A stretch of DNA of 64,000 bases from Bacteroidota bacterium (lineage in GTDB: Bacteria > Bacteroidota > Bacteroidia > Bacteroidales > FEN-979), in contig JAPLDL010000019.1 in the NCBI GenBank assembly GCA_026391735.1, positions 124,001 to 188,000 of the forward strand, written 5' to 3'. Positions 42,341 to 53,200 of this stretch are shown here, piece by piece. A model generated the notes under the pieces. That model was not told where the DNA came from, did not search any database, and saw nothing but the letters and a program-made list of their open reading frames with translations. The translations under genes and the position numbers were made by a program. The first letter of the stretch is position 1, and each line of letters opens with the position of its first letter.

Positions 42341-45300
42341 TTATTTGCCTGAATCAAATGTGAAATAAAAAGTAGTGCCTTTACCCGGCTCGCTTTCAGC
42401 CCAGATAAGACCTCCGTGTTTCAGAATGATCCTTTTCACAGTTGCCAGTCCGATACCGGTCCCGGTGAACTGGTCATCACTATGAAGCCTCTGAAAAGGG
42501 GTAAACAATTTGTCATAATAAGTCATTTCAAACCCGACCCCGTTGTCCCTGATCTGGTAAACGGTCTTCCCGTCCCTGGTTGTCCGTTTGAATTCAATCA
42601 CCGATTCTTTTTCTTTGCCTGAATATTTCCAGGCATTGTCAAACAGGTTCTGGAATGCTATCCGCAGGAGTTTGGGATCGCAATATTCAAGCATTCCTTC
42701 CTGGATATTCAGGCGAACCCTGCGCTCTGGATTAAGTTTCCTGATCTCTTGATTGATATCCATTGCAATATCACTGATATTGACCTGCATCTTGTCTATA
42801 TCCTGTCTCACAATTCTCGAAAGTTTCAGCAATTCGTCAATCAACACATTCATCGAGCCTGCCGATTCATTGATCTTTTTCAGAAAATCTCTCTCCGTTT
42901 CGTCCAGCGATGAAAAATAATCCTCGATAAAAGCTCTAGTAATGCTGTCAATCCTGCGAACCGGCCCTTTCAGGTCATGAGAAACCGAATAGGAAAAGGC
43001 CTCCAGCTCTTTATTTGCAGCCTCGAGTTGAGCGGTGCGGTCGGTGACTTTTTGTTCAAGCTGTTCGTTAAGCTTCCTGATCTCCTCAGTGCGGGCGACG
43101 ACAAGGGCTTCCAGCTCTTTCTCCCGAAAAGAACGCATCCGGTATTTTATTATAAGGATAACCAGTGAGATCAATGCAATGATACATATCAGGATAAACC
43201 ACCATGTCTGGTAAAAGAAGGGAAGAACATGAATTTTAACGCTTGCAGTTACCGGTGAAAGTTCACCAAGGTTATTGAACACCTGGACTTCAAATGTATA
43301 ATCGCCCGGGGGAATATTGGTATAATAAGCAGTACGTCTTCTTCCCACACTATCCCAATCCTTGTCAAATCCGACAAGCCGGTACCGGAATGTCAGTTCT
43401 TCAGGCATGATGAAGGAAGGGGCTGTGTAATTGATCTCAATCCTTGTCAGTCCTGCCCCAATGGTATATTCTTCCTGGTTTGCAGCAGACCTGCTGTTAA
43501 TGAATACCGAGTCGATCAGGGGAACAGGCCGGCTGCTCCAGCTCATGGAATTCTCGGGTTTGATAATAACAGCCCCTTCGCTGCCAGGGAACCAAAGCTG
43601 TCCGTTCTTGAGCCGGCATGCTCCCGGGAAACATGCCAGGTTCAAACCCGAAAGTCCTATAGCTGTGTCAAAAGGTATGAAATGCATAAAAAACGGATTG
43701 CTGCTGTTTTCCAGTGCTTTCTGAAGTATACTTGATTTTACCGCTGTCAGTCCGTCATATCCTCCAAACCAGAAAAGCCCTGAACGATCCTCTAAAATGT
43801 ATCCAATATGGATAGATAACCTTGATGGTGCTACAGGGGTAAAAGTTTCCGTTGCCGGATTAAAATGGATCAGGCCATTCCCCGATGAGCCGATCCAGAT
43901 GTTGTCAAGGGAGTCAAGATGCAGGCACATGATAAAAGGGGCCTGCAAGCCTTGTTTTGCTCCATAGGTTTTAATCTTTCCGTCTTTGATCCTCGCTAGT
44001 CCGCCCTCCTGTGTCCCAACCCACATGGATCCTTTACGGTCTTCAAGGAAACAGAAAATTTTATTGTTGGGAAGTCCTTCTTTCGTCGTGATGACCGAAA
44101 CAACCTTGTCATCCTTCATTATAAATATTCCCTGGTCGGTCCCGATCCAAAGCCTGCCGTCTTTGGCAGTATAAAGTGTATGAAAAAATGTGCAATTCAG
44201 ACCCTGGGTGTCATTAAACCGTTTTGCCGAATGTCCGTCATATTTCACGAAAATTCTCTGACTCCCTATCCATATATTGTTTTTTTTGTCAGCGGCTATC
44301 GAAAAAACAGGGTTTTCGCCCAAGCCTATGGCCGAGCCAAGGGATTCAATCTTGCCATCCCTGATGCGGTCAACGCCACCGTTTCTGTTCCCTACCCATA
44401 TATTGCCGTCGTTGGTTTGTAAGATCGACATGGGGCAATTCCCCGATAATCCATTCAGTGAATTAAGCACCTGCACGGGGACTGATCTTATTTTTGAAAG
44501 CCCCGATCCCATGGTCCCGGCCCAAAGGTTCCCTTCTGAGTCCAGAAATAAAGAGATAACAAGGTTTGAAGCCAGATGTTTCCGGGTGTCCAGTTGTTCG
44601 GTTTTTCCTGAAAATGTATTCAGAATGAAAACTCCCTGCCCTTCGGTGGAAACGGCAATTGTGTTTTTTCCAAAGCCGGTGATCTGTTTGATACAGCCCC
44701 TGATCAAACCTGGTTTGTCCTCCCGCATTGTTATCTTGCCGTTTTGCAAAGTGTATAAATGACCTTCGGAACATCCAATCCACAAGGTATTCAATGAATC
44801 AAGCCATAAAGCGTTAATATCCTGGTGGGCGAGTCCTTCAGCCGGGCCATAACTTTTAATATGATCCCTGGAAATTAAACAAAGCCCTTTATCTGTGCCT
44901 ACCCACATGCCTTTCCCTTTTTCAGGGCATAATACATTAACACCGTTGTCGCTTAAACCCTCTGCAACGGTATATACCTTGCTGCTTTTATTATGGTAAC
45001 AGATAACACCATTATTGGCAAGGCCGACCCAGATGTTGCCGTCATGATCCTCTGATATAGCTGTGATGGTTTTATGCAGGAAGATTTCTTCAGAATCCAA
45101 TGTCTTCCATATGTGATTTTTATAAGCAAGGATCAGTCCCTTGCCAAATCCTGCAAGAAGAGTACTGTCGCGTGTCAGGTAAAGAAAATTACAGTCAGTA
45201 TATTTAAAGATACTGTCGGTTGATTTGTTCAGTCTTGCAAAATGGATGCCGTCGAACCTGTAAAGGCCAAAATCATTTGCAAGCCAAAGGTAGCCGTCAG

Positions 45301-45469
45301 GAGTCTGGGCGATGGAATAGATGCTGGGAGGAGCAACATTGGGAACCCAATTTCTAACCTGGTAAGAGTGACCGGAGATCTCGCTCAGGTCTTTTTGAGC
45401 AAATGACGATGGTGTATAAAAAACAACAACAAACACCAACATTAACATAGCAGATAAAGGGCGCCGCAT
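42341..45469 (-). CDS. Membrane sensor kinase with Reg_prop propellers and Y_Y_Y domain
   Basis: This 1042 aa protein has a signal peptide (SAMLMLVFVVVFYTPSSFA) and some fourteen short propeller repeats (about 40-640) of the pattern GNIWVGLANNGV / NTLWIGCSEG / GRLWIGTDQG. A Y_Y_Y domain follows (ELTFRYRLVGFDKDWDSVG ... YTNIPPGDYTFEVQVFNN, about 680-760), then one membrane helix (WFILICIIALISLVILII) and a coiled coil. HisKA (YSVSHDLKGPVRRID, His about 830) and HATPase (FQNLFDNAWKYSG, RDNGVGFEMTYYD, GTGIGLATVKRI) end the protein. This is the front half of the Bacteroidota 'hybrid two-component system' (glycan sensor) but without the REC-AraC tail. It probably signals to the hybrid kinase 12 bp downstream. 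The ligand is unknown. Confidence 0.93.
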   Translation of the reverse strand: MRRPLSAMLMLVFVVVFYTPSSFAQKDLSEISGHSYQVRNWVPNVAPPSIYSIAQTPDGYLWLANDFGLYRFDGIHFARLNKSTDSIFKYTDCNFLYLTRDSTLLAGFGKGLILAYKNHIWKTLDSEEIFLHKTITAISEDHDGNIWVGLANNGVICYHNKSSKVYTVAEGLSDNGVNVLCPEKGKGMWVGTDKGLCLISRDHIKSYGPAEGLAHQDINALWLDSLNTLWIGCSEGHLYTLQNGKITMREDKPGLIRGCIKQITGFGKNTIAVSTEGQGVFILNTFSGKTEQLDTRKHLASNLVISLFLDSEGNLWAGTMGSGLSKIRSVPVQVLNSLNGLSGNCPMSILQTNDGNIWVGNRNGGVDRIRDGKIESLGSAIGLGENPVFSIAADKKNNIWIGSQRIFVKYDGHSAKRFNDTQGLNCTFFHTLYTAKDGRLWIGTDQGIFIMKDDKVVSVITTKEGLPNNKIFCFLEDRKGSMWVGTQEGGLARIKDGKIKTYGAKQGLQAPFIMCLHLDSLDNIWIGSSGNGLIHFNPATETFTPVAPSRLSIHIGYILEDRSGLFWFGGYDGLTAVKSSILQKALENSSNPFFMHFIPFDTAIGLSGLNLACFPGACRLKNGQLWFPGSEGAVIIKPENSMSWSSRPVPLIDSVFINSRSAANQEEYTIGAGLTRIEINYTAPSFIMPEELTFRYRLVGFDKDWDSVGRRRTAYYTNIPPGDYTFEVQVFNNLGELSPVTASVKIHVLPFFYQTWWFILICIIALISLVILIIKYRMRSFREKELEALVVARTEEIRKLNEQLEQKVTDRTAQLEAANKELEAFSYSVSHDLKGPVRRIDSITRAFIEDYFSSLDETERDFLKKINESAGSMNVLIDELLKLSRIVRQDIDKMQVNISDIAMDINQEIRKLNPERRVRLNIQEGMLEYCDPKLLRIAFQNLFDNAWKYSGKEKESVIEFKRTTRDGKTVYQIRDNGVGFEMTYYDKLFTPFQRLHSDDQFTGTGIGLATVKRIILKHGGLIWAESEPGKGTTFYFTFDSGK

Positions 45470-45497
45470 GGAATTTTTTATTAATTTATTTACAAAT

Positions 45498-45528
45498 CAA
45501 AGATATAACTATTAATTTTTTTGACAAA
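45498..45528 (-). promoter_or_regulatory. Candidate promoter for the sensor kinase pair
   Basis: On the minus strand TTTG (45525-45528), a 19-bp spacer and TATCTTTG (45498-45505) fit TTTG/N17-23/TAnnTTTG exactly. Transcription would begin about 20 bases ahead of the sensor kinase ATG (45469). This is the best match to the Bacteroidota consensus I found in the window. Confidence 0.6.
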
Positions 45529-45595
45529 AAATATTGCTTTTTACAGAATGTTTCATATTTTTATGATAAAATTACGAACCTTAAAATCTGATCGT

Positions 45596-45907
45596 ATGGC
45601 TGGAGACAATCTAACAGTTCATTTTTTTAATGTGGCTGCCACACATGTTTCAACAACACCACTTCCTAATATAAAGCTGGCTGCGTATCGGCCGATTGAT
45701 GTGATACAGATCATGTATCAGAATCAATATGCACCGGTACAGGGAAGCGGTGGAACAACCATCTGGAAAATGGGTAGATGTATCATCTCACCCTTAACCA
45801 ATATCCCGGTAATGGGTCCGCTTTTTGACGAGTGTAAAGCGTTGGGCAGCTCTCCCAATAATGTTGTTAACGGCGCGGATATAGCTTTGATTGAGGTGGT
45901 TATTTAG
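45596..45907 (+). CDS. Orphan small protein, function unknown
   Basis: The ORF track begins at a TTG (45521), but the ATG at 45596 gives a cleaner 103 aa protein (MAGDNLTVHFFNVAATHV). I do not recognise a family. It lacks a signal peptide or membrane helix and looks like a compact mixed fold (PIDVIQIMYQNQYAPVQ, TTIWKMGRCIISPLT, GADIALIEVVI at the end). It is isolated: transcribed away from the sensor kinase and convergent with the SASA gene. Its end is closed by a strong inverted repeat that looks like a terminator. A real gene is likely from length and placement, but a chance ORF cannot be excluded. Confidence 0.55.
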   Translation: MAGDNLTVHFFNVAATHVSTTPLPNIKLAAYRPIDVIQIMYQNQYAPVQGSGGTTIWKMGRCIISPLTNIPVMGPLFDECKALGSSPNNVVNGADIALIEVVI

Positions 45908-45931
45908 CAGGTTTAGAAAAATTATCCAAAT

Positions 45932-45958
45932 GCAGGAGGCTCAACCTGACCCTCCTGC
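45932..45958. terminator. Bidirectional terminator between convergent genes
   Basis: GCAGGAGG (45932-45939) and CCTCCTGC (45951-45958) form a perfect 8-bp stem with an 11-base loop. The right side continues ctgcttatttta, and the left side is A-rich (U-rich for the minus transcript). It lies between the stops of the small protein and the SASA gene, as a shared terminator would. Confidence 0.7.
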
Positions 45959-45962
45959 CTGC

Positions 45963-48113
45963 TTATTTTATACACTCCACCTCATCCACGAATAACCAGC
46001 ATTTCTGTCCTGGTGCATAATGCCAGGGCGGAGTTAATCCCTGGTTTTTTGCAATAATCTTTATATATCTTGTCAGCGGCCTAAGCTTCTTTGTTGAAAT
46101 GCTTACAATCCGGGGTTTTGATTTGAGGCTTGAAGGGCCAGGAAACTCAGGTTTGAACTCATCCGCCTTTTCAAAGTTGATGCCGTCAGAGCTAAAATAA
46201 ATGGAGGCCAGAACCGGAGGGAAAATCCAGGAAGCGGTATTGACAAGGAAATTGATCTTTACCTGGTCAATATGTTTTTTTACACCCAGGTCAACTGTTG
46301 CCTCAAAGTCATCACCCTGAAAACCAAGCCAATCCCTGCCCTGAGACCCAATATTACCAAGGATCCCGTCGGTAAGTGTAAAATCATTCCCCCTGTAACT
46401 CCCTGAAGGTTTGTTTTTCAATACCACTTTACATCCCAGAGCTTCATGAACTGTAAAACGTATCGAATCTGTTGCCTGCGAAGGAATTTCATTTATAAAT
46501 GCTTTTGCACTAAGCCGGCATGAAGTGTCAAGGATCAGAGAATCATGATAGACTGCGGATGTCATTTCGGGTGTACTGCCATCATTCGTATACCTGATAA
46601 CCGCCGACCTGTCGGGACAGTATAATCCGACCTTCAGGTTTTTATTTACAGGATTAATTTTCCCGGAAATACGAACCTCACGGTAGTTTACCGGAAATGA
46701 ATCAGTCCTGAACGAACTCGCAGGCAATCCCCATTTATCAAAGACCGAAGCAGTGTCGGTATTCCGAAAGGCATATCTGACATATTTGGGGGAGGGGACC
46801 TCCTTGCTTGAGACGATAACCGAACTTCCTGCTATCAACGCATCTGCCGGTTTGAAAATCCCGTCATCTCCGGCAATTCTGAAGCCACTCAACTTGTCGC
46901 CTCGTCCATACAGGAAGTCGGTGTTCTTTAAATACACCTGGATCTTATCCTCCTCGATCCTCGAAAATCTGAGTTCGGGACTTGTTGAGGATCTCAGGCT
47001 AGCCTGGTTGTATGCTTGTGCAAAAGCCAGCAAAGAAAGGCGATAACCGACTTCCTGCTTGTTTTTTGGATGTATGTCATTAAGGTTACCTATATCCAAA
47101 GTCACAGCCATCCCGGTATTCTCCATCTCCAGGGCCTTTTCCTGGGCTTCCCTGAGGTAACCGCTGGCCTCATCATAATCACCGTAATTGAAAGGAGCGA
47201 TCTGTACAAAGTAAAAAGGCAGGTCAAGTTTCTCCCAGTACCTGCGCCATGAAAGTATCATGCTTTTGAAAAGGCTGCCATACAGGTCGGGGTCATAACG
47301 GTTTGATTCGCCCTGGTACCAGATAACACCTTTTATGGTGTAATGGCGAAGAGGGTAAATCATACCGTTGAATAATCCCGAAGGTGCCGAAGCTTCCCAT
47401 GAAGGGTTGTTGGGATGGTTCAGGTAAAAAGAAAGGCCGGGAATATATCTTAAATATTCATCCGGGGTCCAGGCTTCAGCCGGAGTCCCGCCCCAGCTTG
47501 AAACGATCAAACCGACGGGAACATTGAACTTTTTATTGATCTCAAGTCCGAAACAGAAAGCGGTCGCACTGAAATTCAGGATAGACGATGAATCCGCCGG
47601 AAGCCATCTTGCCAGGCAGGAATCCGACGGCTGCTTCAGAGCCTGTTTACCAATCGTGCATAACCTGATTTTATTAAGTCTGCTTGTGTCTATTCTCTTT
47701 TTAAGGTCGGGAAAGTATTTCCAGCCGCCCAAATTCTGAAACGTAAATTCCATATTGGATTGCCCGCTGCAAACCCATACCTCACCAACCATAACATCAT
47801 TGATCTCCAGCATGTTATTCCCACTGAATCGTATGGTATAAGGCCCTCCCGGCCCTCCCGAAAATAACCTGATATTCCATCGTCCTTCCTTGTCGGCCCT
47901 GAGAGAATAGCTTTTCCCGTTCCAGCTTGTATAAACCGTGATGGATTCGCCGGGATCAGCCCAGCCCCAAAGGTTTATCTGGGTGAACTGTTGTAAAACC
48001 ATATGATCAGAAAGGACAGCAGGGAGCCTGACTTCCCCGAGAACAGAATTCATCAACATTATAAAAAGTAATGAACAAAGCAGCCTTTTGATTCCCCTTA
48101 ACATAGTTTTCAA
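45963..48113 (-). CDS. Sialate O-acetylesterase-like (SASA family) with C-terminal modules
   Basis: This 716 aa secreted enzyme has a signal peptide (LLCSLLFIMLMNSVLGEV). The SGNH-type esterase core has WVCSGQSNMEF near residue 113, with the catalytic Ser in GQSNM. IYPLRHYTIKGVIWYQGESNR near 260 and NDIHPKNKQEVGYRL near 355 (Asp/His of the triad) complete it. The family removes acetyl groups from sialic acids or xylan. The later part has strands YTNDGSTPEMTSAVYHDSLI (CHB_HEX-like) near 520 and a discoidin-like tail (about 570-716), the same add-ons as in the GH20 protein of this window. It is transcribed away from the GH29/GH38 pair. Confidence 0.85.
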   Translation of the reverse strand: MKTMLRGIKRLLCSLLFIMLMNSVLGEVRLPAVLSDHMVLQQFTQINLWGWADPGESITVYTSWNGKSYSLRADKEGRWNIRLFSGGPGGPYTIRFSGNNMLEINDVMVGEVWVCSGQSNMEFTFQNLGGWKYFPDLKKRIDTSRLNKIRLCTIGKQALKQPSDSCLARWLPADSSSILNFSATAFCFGLEINKKFNVPVGLIVSSWGGTPAEAWTPDEYLRYIPGLSFYLNHPNNPSWEASAPSGLFNGMIYPLRHYTIKGVIWYQGESNRYDPDLYGSLFKSMILSWRRYWEKLDLPFYFVQIAPFNYGDYDEASGYLREAQEKALEMENTGMAVTLDIGNLNDIHPKNKQEVGYRLSLLAFAQAYNQASLRSSTSPELRFSRIEEDKIQVYLKNTDFLYGRGDKLSGFRIAGDDGIFKPADALIAGSSVIVSSKEVPSPKYVRYAFRNTDTASVFDKWGLPASSFRTDSFPVNYREVRISGKINPVNKNLKVGLYCPDRSAVIRYTNDGSTPEMTSAVYHDSLILDTSCRLSAKAFINEIPSQATDSIRFTVHEALGCKVVLKNKPSGSYRGNDFTLTDGILGNIGSQGRDWLGFQGDDFEATVDLGVKKHIDQVKINFLVNTASWIFPPVLASIYFSSDGINFEKADEFKPEFPGPSSLKSKPRIVSISTKKLRPLTRYIKIIAKNQGLTPPWHYAPGQKCWLFVDEVECIK

Positions 48114-48174
48114 TGGTCAGATTTTATAATTTTATCGCCTCATTCATCTTATTATTTACAAAACAAATATACCA

Positions 48175-50223
48175 ATGAAGAGATTATTGTTCCTTATTTT
48201 GTTTTCTTTTTTCCTTATCTCATGTTCTTTTGCCCAAAAGGGAACTACTACTCAGCATGATACTCAGATGAAATGGTGGCGCGAGGCGCGCTTCGGCATG
48301 TTCATCCACTGGGGGCTCTATTCTGTTCCTGCAGGAACCTGGAACGAAAAAACAGGTTACGGGGAATGGATCCGGACCTCAGCGGAGATCCCTTTGGAAA
48401 CCTATGAACAATTCATGCCGCGATTCAACCCCGTTGGTTTTAATGCGGATGAATGGGTTAAAGCGGCCAGGGATGCTGGGATGAGATATATAGTGATCAC
48501 TTCAAAACATCATGATGGGTTTTGCATGTTTGATACCAAACAAACAGACTTCAACATTATGAAAACTCCGTTTAAACGGGATCCTATGAAGGAACTTGCG
48601 GTTGCCTGTGAAAAATATGGTTTGAAATTTTGTTTTTATTATTCCATTATGGACTGGCACCATCCTGATTACCTTCCCAGAAGGGAATGGGAGAAAGACC
48701 GTACGGTGGGAGATGCTGATTACAATAAATACGTGGCATACATGAAAGCTGAATTGAAGGAATTACTGACTCAATACGGCAACATAGGCGTGCTGTGGTT
48801 TGACGGCGAATGGGAACCAACATGGAACCAAACCCGCGGGCTTGACCTGTATAATTATGTAAAAGGACTTCAGCCATCCATCCTTGTAAATAACAGGGTG
48901 GGTGCAGGAAGGCTGGACATGGAAGGCTTGACCAAACAAGGAATGTTCGGTGGAGATTTCGGCACTCCCGAGCAGCAGATTCCTCCCACCGGACTTCCGG
49001 GTACCGATTGGGAAACCTGCATGACCATGAACGATCATTGGGGGTATAACAGTAACGATAAAAATTTCAAGAGTTCGAAGGAGATCATTCGCATGCTCGT
49101 TGATATTGCTTCAAAAGGGGGCAATTACCTTCTGAACGTCGGCCCTACTTCTCTCGGGACATTCCCCCGGGAAAGTATAGACAGGCTAAGGGATATCGGC
49201 AAATGGATGGAACTTAATTCCGAATCGGTTTATGGAACCAATGCCAGTCCTTTTGTTTCGACCCCATGGGGAAGATGTACCATGAAATCAGTGAAAGGAG
49301 GCTTCAGGCTGTATCTTCATGTGTTTAATTGGCCGGCAAACTCACAACTCCTTGTTGGAGGTTGCCTGAATAAAGTGAATAAGGCCTTTATCCTTTCCGA
49401 CAAGAATCATCCCGCTCTGAAAACCGTCAGGGTGGATGATGCAATCATCATTTCAGTTCCTTCAGCTCCACCCGACTCCATCAACACAGTAGTTGTTCTG
49501 GATTTTAAAGGAGCTCCTGATTTTACAGATCCACCTGAGATCAGTGCCGCTTTTTCCAGCCTGGTAGATTCCCTGAAAATCACACTAAGCTCACCCCGCC
49601 CGAAGGTTGAAATCAGGTTTGTGGTCAGCGATACCGTAAAACAGGTTGATATGGGAGGTGTACTTTACCAAGGGCCTTTTAACCTGTACAACGAATACGT
49701 GGTAAATGCCCGCTGCTTCAGGGATGGCAAACCGGTGAGCGGAACAAGCAGCCGGCGATTTGAACTTAAGGTACCTTATGCCGCCAGGGCTGTTTCTGAA
49801 CTTAAACCTGGACTCTCATACCGCTATTTTGAAGGTGAATGGGATAACATGCCGAATTTTAAGAAATTGCAACAATGGGTTTTTGGAACTGTGGATACCC
49901 TGACCCTGGCCCCTAAAAAACGCAATGAAAATTTTGCAATGTATTTTTTCGGATATATAAAGGTCCCGAAACGGACATTATATAAGTTTACCCTTTCGTC
50001 GGATGACGGAAGTAAACTGTTTATCGATGACAGGCTGATGATCAATAACGACGGACTTCATTCGATGCTTGAAAAAGGCATGGAAACCGGACTTAACGCA
50101 GGGTATCATGCGATCAGGGTGGAGTATCTTCAGCGCACCGGAAGCGCCGGGCTCGAGCTGTATATAGAAAGCCCTGGAGTTCCAAAAAAACTGGTAACAA
50201 AAGAGATGCTTTTCCATGAATAG
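48175..50223 (+). CDS. Alpha-L-fucosidase GH29 with PA14 domain
   Basis: This 682 aa secreted enzyme has a signal peptide ending in SCSFAQ; the internal ISCSF could make it a lipoprotein. The GH29 barrel shows RFGMFIHWGLYSVPAGTW near 45, VITSKHHDGFCMFDT near 110 and GVLWFDGEWEPTW near 205, whose Asp is the nucleophile. GGNYLLNVGPTS near 320 is also typical. After a fucosidase C-terminal beta domain, a strand-rich linker (about 440-540) leads to a PA14 module (about 545-680; YRYFEGEWDNMPNF, FTLSSDDGSKLFIDD), probably sugar-binding. Fucose release from glycoproteins is the expected role. Its end overlaps the GH38 gene by 8 bp. Confidence 0.95.
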   Translation: MKRLLFLILFSFFLISCSFAQKGTTTQHDTQMKWWREARFGMFIHWGLYSVPAGTWNEKTGYGEWIRTSAEIPLETYEQFMPRFNPVGFNADEWVKAARDAGMRYIVITSKHHDGFCMFDTKQTDFNIMKTPFKRDPMKELAVACEKYGLKFCFYYSIMDWHHPDYLPRREWEKDRTVGDADYNKYVAYMKAELKELLTQYGNIGVLWFDGEWEPTWNQTRGLDLYNYVKGLQPSILVNNRVGAGRLDMEGLTKQGMFGGDFGTPEQQIPPTGLPGTDWETCMTMNDHWGYNSNDKNFKSSKEIIRMLVDIASKGGNYLLNVGPTSLGTFPRESIDRLRDIGKWMELNSESVYGTNASPFVSTPWGRCTMKSVKGGFRLYLHVFNWPANSQLLVGGCLNKVNKAFILSDKNHPALKTVRVDDAIIISVPSAPPDSINTVVVLDFKGAPDFTDPPEISAAFSSLVDSLKITLSSPRPKVEIRFVVSDTVKQVDMGGVLYQGPFNLYNEYVVNARCFRDGKPVSGTSSRRFELKVPYAARAVSELKPGLSYRYFEGEWDNMPNFKKLQQWVFGTVDTLTLAPKKRNENFAMYFFGYIKVPKRTLYKFTLSSDDGSKLFIDDRLMINNDGLHSMLEKGMETGLNAGYHAIRVEYLQRTGSAGLELYIESPGVPKKLVTKEMLFHE

Positions 50224-53200
50224 GCTCCCACTTGTTGTGAAGCTGTCCATATTCATTCTGTTTGCTTTCTGCGGCATATCAGCAGCTCAAAATCCGGGAT
50301 GGCCTGGAGTATTTTACAAAGGATGGGAACATTCCTTAAAAGGAGGGGGCTTCGGATACCATTCCCCCGAACCGGATGTTAAATCTTCCTTGCTCGTCCG
50401 CTCTGAAGATTCCACAATGTATATCGAATGGGAAACCGAAAAGGTATCTTCTGAACTTGCTTCAGGGAGTGTTCAGTTTGTGTGGATGTTCGGAATAGAC
50501 GCCAATCCGAACGGCCATTCTTACAAGCTCTTCCTGAACGGGAAGTTCTGCCTGGAATTCGCCAACCCGGTAGTATCTGAGAAAAAGGCCTGGTCGGTGA
50601 AAGGTGCAAACGGGGTTACTCTTGACTTCATGACAACAATGCTTGACAAATTCAATGACCCCATGGGATATGCCTTTCTTACACTGCCATCGACCCTCGT
50701 AAAAAAAGGAGAAAGACAAAACCTTAGAGTTTGTGGTGAAACTGCGGGAAGCCGCAGCTGGTATATGACCTTTGAAGCGGCGGTCGCTGAAAAAATCACA
50801 GTGGAACAGCAAGAGGCTGTCATCCGAGGAGCTGATCATAAAAATTATTTTGGGGTCATCGCTGGTTTTGTCCGCCTTGGCAATGCCGTCAAAGCCATTA
50901 TTGAACCATCGGCAGGTACATCGATACCCCTCACACTTCAGCCGGGATACAACACGGTAAGTTTGTTGTTCCCCGAAACGGATTCAATCCAAAAACAGGT
51001 CTTAAAGATCAAAGTGGAAGGACAAAGCCTGGTTTTGAAAGAGATCGCCCTGCATCCTGTAAGGCATTGGAAGATTTATTTCGTCCAGCATGCCCATACC
51101 GATATTGGATATACCCGTCCGCAAACCGAAATCCTGCCTGAGCATTTGAGGTATATTGATTATGCGCTCGATTATTGCGACCAAACTGATTCCTTTCCCG
51201 ATGCAGCGAAATTCAGGTGGACCTGCGAGACATCCTGGGCAGTGAAAGAATACCTTGAGACAAGGCCTCCTGACCAGATAGAAAGACTGCGCAGAAGGCT
51301 GAAGGAAGGCAGGATAGAACTCACCGCACTCTATCTCAATTCATCCGACCTCGGTGACGAAACCACTATCGCGGCATCACTTCAGCCGGTAACTTATTTT
51401 CGAAGCCTGGGTTTTAAAGTGAAGACTGCCATGCAGGACGATATCAACGGGGTACCCTGGTGCCTGGTAGATTACCTCAGCGGGGCCGGCGTCGGCTATC
51501 TGAACATGGGGCAGAATACAGACCGCGCCAGGAAACCTTTTAACCGGCCCACGACTTTCCTTTGGGAAAGCCCTTCGGGTAAGAGGATCATAGTGAACCG
51601 TCCCGAACATTATATGTGGGGGAACAATATGGGTATAATCTCCGGTACGGAAGCTCTCGGGAGAAACCTGCTTCCCCACCTTTCAGAGATTACAGGCAAA
51701 GGATATCCCTTCAATGAATACGCAATCCAGTTCAGCGGTTATTTTACCGATAATTCTCCCCCTTCAACCACTGCCTGTAAAATCGTGAAGGAGTGGAATG
51801 AAATGTATGTTTGGCCGGAACTCAGGCTTGCAACGATCTCGGAATTCCTTGACCTGGTGAAAGAAAAACATGCTTCGGAACTTCCTGTGATACACGGTGC
51901 ATGGCCCGACTGGTGGATTGATGGTTTCGGTTCAGCTGCTCTTACAACCGCCTATACCCGTATGGCTCATGCCGACTTCATTGCAAACGACGGACTTATG
52001 TCTGTTTCGAAAATCATGGGTGCCAATCGAAACAGGCATGTTGAAGAACTGCACCAGCAGATCTTCGAGGATCTTGCTTTTTATGATGAGCATACTTTCG
52101 GAGCAGCTGAAAGTATTTCAGATCCGATGTGCGAAAACAGCGTGGTCCAGCTGGGAGAAAAACTCTCTTACACCTGGGAAGCAGTTAAAAAAAACCGGAT
52201 TCTGCGGGAAGAGGTTATGGGTTGCCTGCAAGACCATCTGCCTTCATATCCGGGGGAAGCCTCCGTTTCCGTTGTTAATACAATGAGCTGGACCCGGAGC
52301 GGGGATGTTAACCTGTATATTGACCACCAGCTCCTCCCTGGCGACAAGCAGTTCAGGATACTGGACCCGGAGAATCAGGAAGTGAAAGCCCAGTCATGGA
52401 GCGAAAGATCTGAAGGCAGTTACTGGACGCTTCATGTTGATAAGGTCCCGCCCATGGGATATAATTCCTATCGTATTGAAGTTACATCAGAACCGTTAAG
52501 GCATCCTGTCAGGAAAAAGTTCAATGGTTCTCTCGAAAATCAGTGGTATGTTTTAAAAATTGATCCTGCCAGCGGCAAGATCACCAGCCTGTATGACAAA
52601 GATGCCCGTCGCGAACTGAATGAGGGTTCCGGGAAATACGGCTTTGGGGAAGTTATATACGAAACCCTTGGCAAGAATCGTGAACAGCTTTCCAACGGGC
52701 ACCTTGAAGAATACAGTAGAAGGGTATGGGATCAGGTTAAAATTTCGGATATTTCAGATGGATCAGTGTGGACAAGCCTTAATTTGACAGGACAGATTCC
52801 TGCATGTGCAGATGCCGGCGGGATCAGCTGCGAGATTAGGCTGTATAAAGCCGAAAAAAAGATCGAATTCAGATACTCCATGAAAAAACTCCCCGTGACT
52901 GACCCTGAGGGGGTTTATATCTCATTTCCTTTCAAAATGAAGAAAGAAAACAAGGTTTGTTTCGAAGTTGCAGGAGCTGTCGTTGAAGCCGGCAAGGACC
53001 AGATAAACGGTTCGGCCACCGACTGGCAGGGGATACAGAATTATGTTTCGCTCAGCGATGACAGCTGCGGAGTGGTGTTTGTATCTCCCGAGATCCCCAT
53101 TGTACAGCTTGGCGATATCAACCTGGGCCAATTCCGGCCCCTGGTTCAAAAACCAAAGCCGGTGATTTACTCCTGGGTCCTGAATAATTACTGGACTACC

